Shown here: piece by piece, positions 34,850 through 43,102 of the stretch
How the letters are laid out: every line of letters begins with the position of its first letter
Position numbering within the stretch: the first letter of the stretch is position 1
NCBI RefSeq assembly: GCF_009184425.1
Contig: NZ_WELG01000001.1
Location: 372,001-436,000, forward strand
Origin: Flagellimonas olearia
GTDB taxonomy: Bacteria > Bacteroidota > Bacteroidia > Flavobacteriales > Flavobacteriaceae
Length of the DNA stretch: 64,000 bases
Direction: 5' to 3'
Program-made: the position numbers and the translations under genes
The notes under the pieces: model-generated
Seen by the model: only the letters and a program-made list of their open reading frames with translations
Told to the model about the DNA's origin: nothing
Databases searched by the model: none

Positions 34850-35194
34850 TCAGCACACTACTTCAACGGCAAAACCGCCAGGTGCCACCACTATAAATGA
34901 TAGGCCATGACCTCGTTTCGGCGGCTTGATGACAAAACCATCTTTTGTCAAACGTTCATATATTTTCAATACTGAATCTTCAGATTCTTGTATAAAACCA
35001 ATATGCGTCGTTTGGGGTGTTGAAATATTATTCCCGGTTTCTTTGAACAGGCTAAGAATGGTTCCACTATCATCCATTAAATGGGTAATCTTATGGTTAT
35101 TTTTCCCAATACCCTTCATTCCAAAATATTTTTCCAGAAAAATCCGGGCCGCAGCTACCTCTGTAACGGTTATGCCAAAATGGTTAAGCTTCAT
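34850..35194 (-). CDS. VOC-family protein (single small domain)
   Basis: 114 aa. Two short VOC modules: MKLNHFGITVTEVAAARIFLEKYFGMK and THIGFIQESEDSVLKIYERLTKDGFVI...FIVVAPGGFAVEVVC. It lacks the HLWE-type metal site of the relative at 12839, the last Glu being in FAVEVV. Dioxygenase or glyoxalase function cannot be told apart. It follows a leftward series of small-domain genes (SnoaL-ABM, SRPBCC and a hypothetical protein), with gaps of 150-270 bases. Confidence 0.8.
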   Translation of the reverse strand: MKLNHFGITVTEVAAARIFLEKYFGMKGIGKNNHKITHLMDDSGTILSLFKETGNNISTPQTTHIGFIQESEDSVLKIYERLTKDGFVIKPPKRGHGLSFIVVAPGGFAVEVVC

Positions 35195-35373
35195 ACTTTT
35201 ATATTTGATTGCCGATCATTTTACTCGTGATCTCGTTTTGATGATGTTTGCAGGGAAGTGAGTGGGTTGTGGTCCGTAGATATCGTAAGATATCGCTGTG
35301 AATCTGGTCATTTGATGGATTCTCTTACTTTTATCAAGGTGCCCCATGACACCATAATAGGTGAGTTTGATTT

Positions 35374-35847
35374 TTACAGTTCCAATAATAACTCGGATCC
35401 ATTATAAAACCCTTTCCTATCGATTTGAATCATCCCCGAAAAGTTCCTTTGAAAATATTGCATTAGTTTTCCGTTCACATCATGACCCTTGTCTTTCATT
35501 GCATGTATCGGCAATTGAACACAAATTATGTACTTTGTTCTCTTTAAGTGTCCAATCACTTTTTTCTTTTTTAGCTCATAGAAGTTTGGTGTGCCAATAT
35601 ATCCCAATAGCTCTTCCAGTTCCTCTTCCGCAAGTCCATCCGAATTTCCAACTAAGTTCAACTCAACCAAAAGCGGTGGGCTATTTTCATCATAGACCAA
35701 TTCAAAATGATTCCAGTCTTTGGTTTGTAAATCCCTCTCGTTCAGATTGGAGCGTACTTCAACTCCATTAGCGGTTAAAAAGCACAAAATGTTTTGAACT
35801 GTAGGTTTGTTTTTGGTGACACAAAGAACTCTTGTATAATATCCCAT
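35374..35847 (-). CDS. Hypothetical protein
   Basis: 157 aa, no signal peptide. Acidic middle (GNSDGLAEEELEELLGYIG) and basic stretch (FYELKKKKVIGHLKRTKYIICVQLPIHAM). The start MGYYTRVLCVTKNKPTVQNI and the even mix of charged and hydrophobic residues look like a real globular protein. I do not recognise the family. Co-directional with the VOC gene 180 bases downstream. Confidence 0.6.
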   Translation of the reverse strand: MGYYTRVLCVTKNKPTVQNILCFLTANGVEVRSNLNERDLQTKDWNHFELVYDENSPPLLVELNLVGNSDGLAEEELEELLGYIGTPNFYELKKKKVIGHLKRTKYIICVQLPIHAMKDKGHDVNGKLMQYFQRNFSGMIQIDRKGFYNGSELLLEL

Positions 35848-36002
35848 TTGTTATTTTAATAAGAATTACAGCCTGTACTTGCCGGTTTTTGAGTTGAAGA
35901 GAATGTTTTCGATTCGACGTGTGGGTTACTTATTCCAATCGGATTTGGAGATAGACGAATCAACCGTAAGTTCAGCCATTCATTGCATATGCCCTGTTGG
36001 CC

Positions 36003-36428
36003 CTATTTCTTTTTTATCGATTCGGAAAGGCTCTTTATTTCATTCAATGTCCCCTCCCAGTTTTTATCGGCATGTACGTACATGGTCTGGTTTTTGATTT
36101 TGGAATGTACCAATTTCAATGAGGTATGTCCACCCTTTTCTTCAAGTTCAAATTTAACTTTTGAATAGTTTCCAGGTTCATCGATCAACCCGGAAAAATT
36201 GCTCCAATACGTATAGGCAAAGAGTTTATTCTTATCAAGTCCTATAATTTTTCCTTTGTCAACAAAACCTTTTCCATCCCAAGAAAATCTGAAAAGTATT
36301 GCGCTATTGATTCTCCAGTCTGATTCCACCTCGACACCCAACCATATTTTTATATATTCGGGTTTTGTCAAAACATCCCAAACCGCCGCTGTAGATGTTT
36401 CGATAGTTTGTTCTTTCTTTATTTCCAT
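36003..36428 (-). CDS. SRPBCC/AHSA1-type protein
   Basis: 141 aa from ATG 36428 (MEIKKEQTIETSTAAVWDVLTKPEYIKIWLG). The helix-grip fold signature is clear, with WRINSAILFRFSWDGKGFVDKGKIIGLDKNKLFAYTYW and ending GTLNEIKSLSESIKKK. These proteins bind hydrophobic ligands or assist chaperones and often act in stress or polyketide-like pathways; the ligand is unknown. The frame stays open to 36620, but the extra N-terminus is low-quality and the domain begins at 36428. Confidence 0.85.
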   Translation of the reverse strand: MEIKKEQTIETSTAAVWDVLTKPEYIKIWLGVEVESDWRINSAILFRFSWDGKGFVDKGKIIGLDKNKLFAYTYWSNFSGLIDEPGNYSKVKFELEEKGGHTSLKLVHSKIKNQTMYVHADKNWEGTLNEIKSLSESIKKK

Positions 36429-36697
36429 AATACTTTGGTTTTTCAATTCAAAGTAGGCCAGTGGCAATAATGTGAAAAGAAGGAATTCACATTTAGTTTT
36501 TATGCCCATTCTTCTTTTCCGGTAATGTAACCTTATATGGTTATCTCTTGGCAGTGGCCTAATCAGCCAATTGACTATTTCCATGGCTTTAAGTTCATGG
36601 GTTTCGTTACCTGTTTTCACTTTCTATGTTTTCAATATAAAAGTGAAATGACATACTTGATTTTATAGGTTATAACCGCTAAAACCTTGGCCAAGTA

Positions 36698-37555
36698 TTA
36701 CTCTTTATATGCTTTGTAAACCTCTCTTTCTCTTTGAATTCCCAAGCGTTGTGTAAAGGTTCTGGGATCAAAATTCACTTTTTTGTATTCTTCAAAGGCA
36801 CGTTCCTTGGCATTTTCAAAGTGCTCTAAACTTTCCCAAAGAGCTATGGTTACCATTTTTACTGATGTGCCATCTTCATCATTTATCATTACTTCATCTT
36901 TGATAAAACCTGGAAGCTTTTTGATTACATCCCGACTAAGGGACATCTTCCCTAAAAATTCGGAATAAGCCTTTTTTGGGACAACAAACCTATCAACGAA
37001 ATATACTTTTGAACTTGATTTATCTGACATCTCAATTCTATTGGAAGAGAGGTTATCCAATTGCTGCAAAAAGGAAGGTCTAGCCGTTAATATTTCAAAG
37101 TCAAGAATTTTTCCGCCTTCCAAGGTATAAATAACATATCCCGTACTGTACCTGGTATCATCTGATGTTAGGTGGTTGTTGGAATCTATTTGGCGAGTTC
37201 CCTTTATTGTTTGTTTGACAACAACTTTGTTGTCTTCGCAGATGAGTTCTTCGATAGACCATGAAGCAGTGGGAAAAATATCAATTATACCGCTAATCTC
37301 ATTTTTAAATGCCTTAACCCCTACATGTCCCTTATCATTGATATATTTTTCCGATATAATCTTCGATAACTCATCCCACTTTCTTTCGTTGATTATTACA
37401 TGATATAAGTGGTTGATAAGTTCTTTGTTTTGATGATGTGCTTCAATTTTTACTTCCATGGTTTTTGGTCTTGAATGTTCTGTATTTTCTTGAGCCTTTA
37501 ATGATTGCAGTATTTGTATTGATAGTAGTAGTACAAGAAGCTTTTTTGGTTTCAT
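36698..37555 (-). CDS. Exported SnoaL-like/monooxygenase-like two-domain protein
   Basis: 285 aa. Signal peptide MKPKKLLVLLLSIQILQSLKAQ. Residues about 38-160 form a SnoaL-like polyketide-cyclase domain (ELINHLYHVIINERKWDELSKIISEKYINDKGHVGVKAFKNEISGIIDIFP). Residues about 180-275 form a dimeric alpha-beta barrel of the antibiotic-biosynthesis-monooxygenase type (VYFVDRFVVPKKAYSEF, VTIALWESLEHFENAKERAFEEYKK). The fusion of these two small folds in one exported protein is unusual. Function unknown. Confidence 0.8.
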   Translation of the reverse strand: MKPKKLLVLLLSIQILQSLKAQENTEHSRPKTMEVKIEAHHQNKELINHLYHVIINERKWDELSKIISEKYINDKGHVGVKAFKNEISGIIDIFPTASWSIEELICEDNKVVVKQTIKGTRQIDSNNHLTSDDTRYSTGYVIYTLEGGKILDFEILTARPSFLQQLDNLSSNRIEMSDKSSSKVYFVDRFVVPKKAYSEFLGKMSLSRDVIKKLPGFIKDEVMINDEDGTSVKMVTIALWESLEHFENAKERAFEEYKKVNFDPRTFTQRLGIQREREVYKAYKE

Positions 37556-37640
37556 GTTTCTCTAAGTGTTTGGATAATAATGAAAGACCATAATTTTATT
37601 TTTCTTTAAAGCGAGATCAAATGCAATAATCAAATCTGAT

Positions 37641-38564
37641 TCAGTGGTTTAAGAACCCATTGATCTTTTTAAATAATTTTTGCGTAGGCCTAGAAGAAAT
37701 ATTGGTCAATGGCCAAACATGGGTCACTTCTTCAAATTCCAAGAAATCTGAATTTGGTTGGATTCCCTTTATGGTTTTGGCAAAATTTCTACCGTCGTCA
37801 TAGAGTATTTCGTTTTTCCCAACCATGACTAGACATGGAGGAAATGTCGAAAACGATAAATTTGACGGAGCTACAACATTGATTTTTTCTCGACCTGCAT
37901 ACAAAACCGCATATTTTTTAAGTTCCGTCTTGGTCAAAATAGGGTCTTTATCTTTGTTGTAAACATAGCTTTCGGTATTGCAGTTCAAGTTCAGCCAAGG
38001 AGAGATTAAAATCACCCCATCGGGCTGGGATAGGTTGTCCTTTTCCAACTCATGGATAAAGGAAACCACAATAGCACCACCTGCGCTATCTCCTCCCACG
38101 AATATGCTTTTTTCCTTGTTTCGAGTACATACCTCTTGGTAGACCGATTTAAAATCCTTTATGCCATGGGGATATGGATATTCAGGAGCCAGTCCATACG
38201 CAACCAATATTATTTTTGTGTGCGTATTTTTGGCAAAATGGCTCATGAATGCCTTATGGGATTCAATACCTCCCAAAGCGAATGAGCCACCATGGGCATA
38301 GAGTAATATCTTATTTTGCTTTGCATCTTGTGGGCTAAAAGTATATGTCACAATCCCATTAATTCTCTCTTTATCCACTGTAACGCCATCAGAAGGAGGA
38401 TAAATGGCCCCCAGACTATTGAAAAAAGTTCTTGTTTGCTTCAACTCTTCTTTAGAAATCGTTGCTTCCATAATTTTATGTTTTCGGCTTGAGGAACATG
38501 AAATGAATATTAATACAAACAGTAGTTGAGTTTTATTCTTCAATCTCCCGATCATAATCAACAT
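37641..38564 (-). CDS. Hormone-sensitive-lipase-family esterase, putative lipoprotein
   Basis: 307 aa. N-terminal hydrophobic segment ending IFISC (Cys23), then SSSRK, so a lipoprotein is possible. Family motifs: oxyanion HGG (YAHGGSFALGG), nucleophile S160 in GGDSAGG, Asp in the DPILT region and His in THVWPL. Substrates are probably short-chain esters or lipids. It overlaps the DoxX gene by 7 bp, so they are co-transcribed. An inactive-looking paralogue is encoded at 39692. Confidence 0.88.
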   Translation of the reverse strand: MLIMIGRLKNKTQLLFVLIFISCSSSRKHKIMEATISKEELKQTRTFFNSLGAIYPPSDGVTVDKERINGIVTYTFSPQDAKQNKILLYAHGGSFALGGIESHKAFMSHFAKNTHTKIILVAYGLAPEYPYPHGIKDFKSVYQEVCTRNKEKSIFVGGDSAGGAIVVSFIHELEKDNLSQPDGVILISPWLNLNCNTESYVYNKDKDPILTKTELKKYAVLYAGREKINVVAPSNLSFSTFPPCLVMVGKNEILYDDGRNFAKTIKGIQPNSDFLEFEEVTHVWPLTNISSRPTQKLFKKINGFLNH

Positions 38565-39007
38565 TCTATCGTCTTTCCCTTTTGTGATTTTTGTACAATT
38601 TTTGCGTCCAATGAGTATCTTCCTCCACCTAAAACCATAATTGCCAAAGCAATTCCCAAAGCGAGTAAGTGATACTCAAAACCTTCTCCCTGTTGATTTC
38701 CGAACCAGTTCATGAAGAAGCCATTGCCCCAATGATAGGGTATTGCACCTGCCATGACCGTAAAAATTAAAAATGCCATTATTCTACTCGCAAATCCGAC
38801 CAATAGTAACAAGGATGCAAAAAATTCTATAATCACTATTGGGAGAGCTAGAATCGGAGACAAGTCATAGTCTTGGATAAGATGTTCAATGGTACTGCTT
38901 ATGTTGGTGATTTTATGATAACCGTGTGGCAACATAACGATCCCTAAACTATATCTTAAGATGGTAGGGGATATACTATTGTCAGTCTTGAATACCTTGT
39001 TCATCAT
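38558..39007 (-). CDS. DoxX-family membrane protein
   Basis: 149 aa. Four membrane segments (SLGIVMLPHGYHKI, LPIVIIEFFASLLLLVGFASRI, AFLIFTVMAGAIPY, LLALGIALAIMVLGGG) and the DoxX pattern RYSLGIVMLPHGYHK at the N-terminus. DoxX proteins often partner with oxidoreductases or rhodanese-type enzymes in redox stress; no such partner is adjacent except the esterase. It is the first gene of the leftward group. Confidence 0.88.
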   Translation of the reverse strand: MMNKVFKTDNSISPTILRYSLGIVMLPHGYHKITNISSTIEHLIQDYDLSPILALPIVIIEFFASLLLLVGFASRIMAFLIFTVMAGAIPYHWGNGFFMNWFGNQQGEGFEYHLLALGIALAIMVLGGGRYSLDAKIVQKSQKGKTIEC

Positions 39008-39691
39008 GATAAAAAAATATTTATATAAGTATTGTCAATTTGAAAGACCACTCAACAGTAAACTAAAATGATCCTGAGCATCAATATTTCTACTGGTATA
39101 GTAGTTGGCAAATTTACATTTGCGTTCAATGATTTATATGTCCATATTTCGGTATAAAGGGTATGTTTTTCTTTGCGACCAGATTGCAGGTGTTTTCAAA
39201 TTACAATCATATCAAACCGAAAAAAGTACTCTTTATACCGAAAATCAGATTGCTTAAAACACTACACTCCATGCTAATTTTACGAAAGGAAGGCAGGTTA
39301 CCATTGCCCATTGGATGGGGCGTATCGCTTCTACTGAAAATGTGTTTGGAAGCAATGGATAGGTTTTCTATGACTGATTAATGGATGGTTGATGACTTTA
39401 AACAGATCTGTAAGTGACACCTTTATCCATATAGGCATATGACCATTATGTATTTCTAAACGATTGTATGTGGGAAGTCGATAAGATTAGGAAATTGATT
39501 CTTTCAAACGGAAGTACATGACCATATGCTATGAAAAAAATCTTGGATGTATTCAACAATCAGATAATATCGACTTAATGGCTTTAGGTAGCAGTATGGT
39601 TCGGAGTAGTTGGTCTATTGGCAAGAAATAGACCATATAAATTGGCCATAACCAATGACACTACACGCATTGTTTTAGATTATCATAAAGT
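39008..39691. other. Gene-free stretch
   Basis: About 680 bases with only short frames: a 72-codon plus frame at 39163 has no recognisable domain, and the run NIDLMALGSSMVRSSWSIGKK at about 39570 is interrupted by stops. It separates the two esterase paralogues and probably holds their regulatory DNA plus old remnants. Confidence 0.4.
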
Positions 39692-40522
39692 ATGAAACCT
39701 AATATTGATTGGCAAGAATTAGACCTGCAAAGAGAGCAATTTAACAAAATTGGAACCCTATATCCGATGGAAGAAAACGTCACTGTTTTCATGAAATCGG
39801 TTTCTAACGTTGATTGTTACTTTTTTACGCCTTCAAAAGTCTCCTCCAATAGAACGGTAATCTATTTGCATGGAGGATTCTATGCACTGGGAGGTATTGA
39901 ATCCCATAGGGCTTTTGTTAGTCATTTATCCTTTAAACTGAATGCTCGGTTTATTTTCATAGAATATTCACTGGCCCCTGAATCACCTTATCCCAAAGGT
40001 GTCCAAGAAGTAGTGAATGTCTACAGGGAGCTCATTGAAAAAGGTGAAGGAAGTAACTTATTTATGATGGGAGACGGTTCAGGATGCGGGTTATTACTTC
40101 AAACGCTACATTACATTTATAAATCAAGTATATCTGCGCCTGAAGGTATTATAATGGTTTCACCATGGTTGGATTTGAATTGTAATGGTGCCAACCTCTT
40201 CTACAATGAAGAAAATGACAAAACTCTGACCATGGAAAAATCATTGAAGTATGTCTCTTTATATACCGGTTCAGATATAGAGAAGGAGTCCAATCCAATA
40301 GAAATAGAGTTTGATTCCTTTCCAAGAAATTTCATCCTTGTTGGAGATTCCGAATTGTTGTTTGAAAATAGTTTGGGATTCCATGAAAGTGTGCAGGCGG
40401 TCCAACCTCAATCTGAACTTTTTATATACAAGGGAGCGGGTCATGTTTGGCCGCTCATCGACATCGATTCAGAACATAGTCAGGAACTAATGGATGACAT
40501 TTTGGAATTTCTCGAAGAATAA
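39692..40522 (+). CDS. Alpha/beta-hydrolase paralogue lacking the canonical nucleophile
   Basis: 276 aa. Aligns along its length with the esterase at 37641: HGG is kept (YLHGGFYALGGIESHRAF), as are the Asp segment (NDKTLT) and the last His (GHVWPL). The nucleophile motif reads GDGSGC (G127-D128-G129-S130) where the relative has GDSAGG, so the Ser position is Gly and the adjacent Ala is Ser. There is no signal peptide. Either a pseudo-enzyme or one using a shifted Ser. The pair is an inverted duplication around a gene-free stretch. Confidence 0.82.
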   Translation: MKPNIDWQELDLQREQFNKIGTLYPMEENVTVFMKSVSNVDCYFFTPSKVSSNRTVIYLHGGFYALGGIESHRAFVSHLSFKLNARFIFIEYSLAPESPYPKGVQEVVNVYRELIEKGEGSNLFMMGDGSGCGLLLQTLHYIYKSSISAPEGIIMVSPWLDLNCNGANLFYNEENDKTLTMEKSLKYVSLYTGSDIEKESNPIEIEFDSFPRNFILVGDSELLFENSLGFHESVQAVQPQSELFIYKGAGHVWPLIDIDSEHSQELMDDILEFLEE

Positions 40523-40649
40523 GGTGTTTTAAGTATGATATGGCTATCAGCCCTATGCAGGAAGAAGCCAAACAATGGTACCTAATTCTATGCAATTTAA
40601 AGACTTGGATAGAAACAGGTAATTTAATAAACCTACCAAATCAATAATT

Positions 40650-41063
40650 ATGAAGCATACAGCAAATTACTACAATACGTTTATAGAAATAGCGGAAGAT
40701 AGTAAAACTGACAAAGGAGAAATGCCACCAATAAAAGGAGGAAAGAAAACTGTGGCTAACTTGCAATTCGATATGCTTTATGAAAATCCATACAAATACA
40801 CTTCTGATGATGTATTATTTGGTGTATTTGCAATCAGAAAAGAATTTGAAAAAGGAGAGATGGACGAACAAAGAGAGCATTATTTTGCCAAAGGCCAACC
40901 TTGTTTTCGTGCCTCACCTTTAACCAAATCATATGGTTGGGGAATACACAGTAACGAAGAAGGAAAAATTGCTATGTACGGAGCAGGAACAAAGGAATAT
41001 AAGAAGTTTCTTTCAGACGATTCGATTAAGAAAGTGAAAGCAATGAGAAGTAAGCGAAAATAA
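40650..41063 (+). CDS. DUF6157-like protein
   Basis: 137 aa. The start MKHTANYYNTFIEIAEDSKTDKGEMPP and the segments NPYKYTSDDVLFGVFAIRK, GQPCFRASPLTKSYGWGIHSN and KAMRSKRK match the DUF6157 family as I recall it. No catalytic function is known. It ends 7 bases before a palindrome-rich element at 41070. Confidence 0.78.
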   Translation: MKHTANYYNTFIEIAEDSKTDKGEMPPIKGGKKTVANLQFDMLYENPYKYTSDDVLFGVFAIRKEFEKGEMDEQREHYFAKGQPCFRASPLTKSYGWGIHSNEEGKIAMYGAGTKEYKKFLSDDSIKKVKAMRSKRK

Positions 41064-41069
41064 GAAAGC

Positions 41070-41256
41070 CAGCCCATAACAATGGCTATGACGATAATGC
41101 CCCCTAAACGGTCCCACTACGCATAGCCGAGACCGTCAGACTGACTCAAAACCTCCCGTTTTGAGCAACGTATTCAGGTCGGTGTCTTTTGAGAATTTCC
41201 AAATACGGAAATCTCATGGAGGTAAAACGAGTTTTGAGACTGACTGCCGTTATGAA
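41070..41256. repeat. Palindrome-rich intergenic element
   Basis: Ends are inverted relatives: CCATAACAATGGC at the left and GCCGTTATG at the right. Inside are CTCAAAAC-CTCCC-GTTTTGAG and GAATTTCC-AAATAC-GGAAATCTC. A second GTTTTGAGACTGACT mirrors ACTGACTCAAAAC. It could be a miniature inverted-repeat element or an attC-like cassette site, but the GTTRRRY core is not matched. Confidence 0.5.
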
Positions 41257-41366
41257 TAGAACATTCTTCACTAATAGTTATGTAGGCAGGGACAATTTTA
41301 CAAATTGACTCAGGCTAAATGAAGTGTAGGAATATTTTTCGTGGGTAACGTATAGCAAGAACTGGA

Positions 41367-41397
41367 TTGTATTCCTTTCGGCGCTATTCTACATTTG
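41367..41397 (+). promoter_or_regulatory. Bacteroidota-type promoter of the metallo-hydrolase gene
   Basis: TTG, 20 bases, TACATTTG. This is a full match to the phylum's primary-sigma consensus TTG-N17-23-TAnnTTTG. The ATG is 86 bases downstream. Confidence 0.55.
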
Positions 41398-41482
41398 AAA
41401 ACAGTGCACATACATTAATCAATGTAGGAATTAATATCATCAACGATTATATCATTTAAAGGTTTTATACCATAACTAAAAA

Positions 41483-42328
41483 ATGAAACGAAGAGCATTC
41501 ATAAGGAAAAATGCAACAGCTGTCCCGATGGCTTTTGTGCCATCCATAATAAGATCTCAACAACCTGAAAATCATACTTTATCATCAAAAAATAGTAGCT
41601 CTATGAAAATACAGAGACTCGCGTGGGCGGGTATTAAGGTAGAACTGGATGCAACAACCCTATTTGTTGACGCCATTTTCGATAAGGAAACAAATGATAT
41701 TGAACTGACCTGCGAAACAAAGTATAGACATGCAATTATAACACATCATCACACGGACCATTATGACCCTTCAGCACTTAAAACAGTGTTTGATAAAAAC
41801 AGTCGCTTGTATTGTCATGAAGATGTGTTGCCCTGGATTGATACAAGGGACATAAGAACCCAAAGTGTCAAATTGCACCAACCTTCTGATATATCAATAT
41901 GGACGGGAGATTTGATTGCAACACCAGTTCCGGCGGTAGATGGATTTGGTCATCCGCAAGTATCTTGGGTTATTACTGGTGGTGGTAAAAGGATCATTCA
42001 TTGTGGAGATACATTATGGCATGGCCATTGGCGTGATATTGCCAATGCTTATGGTCCTTTTGATATTGCTTTTTTACCGATAAACGCGGCCCGTATCAAG
42101 TTGGAGGAGGTTGTTGATACTGGAATACCTGCAGTAATGAATCCTGAACAGGCAGTTGTGGCATCTAAACTTTTGAAGGCTAAAGTTGTTTGTCCTATCC
42201 ACTATGGAAGACCATCAGAGGGGTATTTTGAAACACCAGACCCTGAAGGGAATTTTTTGCGTTTTGCAAAAGAGGGAAATGTCAAGCCTCTTATATTGGA
42301 GCAGGGGGAATATGTAAAGTGGGAATAA
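41483..42328 (+). CDS. Exported metallo-beta-lactamase-fold hydrolase
   Basis: 281 aa. N-terminal MKRRAFIRKN has a twin-arginine pattern followed by a hydrophobic stretch, suggesting Tat export. The MBL fold has HHHTDHYDP (metal site, about residue 88), HCGDT (about 172) and PIHYGRP. It resembles UlaG/L-ascorbate-6-phosphate-lactonase-type and other diverged MBL hydrolases; the substrate is unknown. A clear Bacteroidota promoter lies upstream. Confidence 0.85.
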   Translation: MKRRAFIRKNATAVPMAFVPSIIRSQQPENHTLSSKNSSSMKIQRLAWAGIKVELDATTLFVDAIFDKETNDIELTCETKYRHAIITHHHTDHYDPSALKTVFDKNSRLYCHEDVLPWIDTRDIRTQSVKLHQPSDISIWTGDLIATPVPAVDGFGHPQVSWVITGGGKRIIHCGDTLWHGHWRDIANAYGPFDIAFLPINAARIKLEEVVDTGIPAVMNPEQAVVASKLLKAKVVCPIHYGRPSEGYFETPDPEGNFLRFAKEGNVKPLILEQGEYVKWE

Positions 42329-42429
42329 TTGATCCAACAATCAGCTTGACTAAGCTACCTACAGTTGTCAAGTCTTTTTCATTGTGTGCTATGTAAAGGA
42401 ACCACCCTGTTAAATTAAAAATATTGAAT

Positions 42430-43059
42430 ATGGACATTAATCTTTGGATCTCTTTTGTAGGGGCTGTATTAATTCTAACACTGACCCCTGGCCCCAGTGT
42501 GTTACTCGCTACGGCGAACAGCATGAAATATGGGGTTAAAAAAACCTCAGGAACCATTATTGGGGATTTGACGGCAAACTTGTTGCAAATTATTCTTGCG
42601 TCTGGTGGACTTGGGGCCATTTTAATTACTTCAAAGGAATTATTTATGCTGCTAAAATGGCTTGGTGTTTTTTATTTAGTTTATGCAGGAATTGGAAAAA
42701 TAATTGATAAACCTAAGCAGGGACAGAATAAAAGATTTGCACAAAATAGAAGTTTTTTCAGTTTGTTCACTGAAGGATTTCTAATGTCCATATCCAATCC
42801 CAAGGCAATTGCATTTTTTGCAGCATTATTTCCATTATTCATTAGCCAGTCAAAGCCTTTCCTAGCTCAAGTGTTCATCTTGACCATTACATTTTTAATT
42901 TTAGATGGACTTTCTCTTTTGGGTTACACCTATTTTGCCACTAAGTTGAAAGGGTTCATGGAGAACAGTAAAAAAGTACATCTGCAAAACAAAATAGCAG
43001 GTTCATTGCTGATATTGAGTGGATTAATGCTCTCTATGATTAAACGTACAAATGGCTAG
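42430..43059 (+). CDS. LysE/RhtB-family exporter
   Basis: 209 aa from ATG 42430. Six hydrophobic segments (INLWISFVGAVLILTLTPGPSVLLATANSM..., LQIILASGGLGAILI, FYLVYAGIGKII) and the family signature TPGPSVLLATANSMKYG plus SNPKAIAFFAALFP. LysE-type proteins export amino acids or related metabolites. It lies just upstream of the Ada-like gene with a 43-base gap, so the two are probably co-transcribed. Confidence 0.9.
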   Translation: MDINLWISFVGAVLILTLTPGPSVLLATANSMKYGVKKTSGTIIGDLTANLLQIILASGGLGAILITSKELFMLLKWLGVFYLVYAGIGKIIDKPKQGQNKRFAQNRSFFSLFTEGFLMSISNPKAIAFFAALFPLFISQSKPFLAQVFILTITFLILDGLSLLGYTYFATKLKGFMENSKKVHLQNKIAGSLLILSGLMLSMIKRTNG

Positions 43060-43102
43060 AAATTGAGCTGATGGAGATATTGGGCTGGAATACTTCTAAT
43101 AC

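Noticed and set aside
39390-39420. Fourth ECF41-like site, TGTCACT on the minus strand
   Set aside because: The -10 GTC falls one base off the required spacing and no gene starts downstream within about 350 bases.
41070-41256. CRISPR array
   Set aside because: The repeats are inverted stems of different sequence, not regularly spaced direct repeats, and no cas gene is present.
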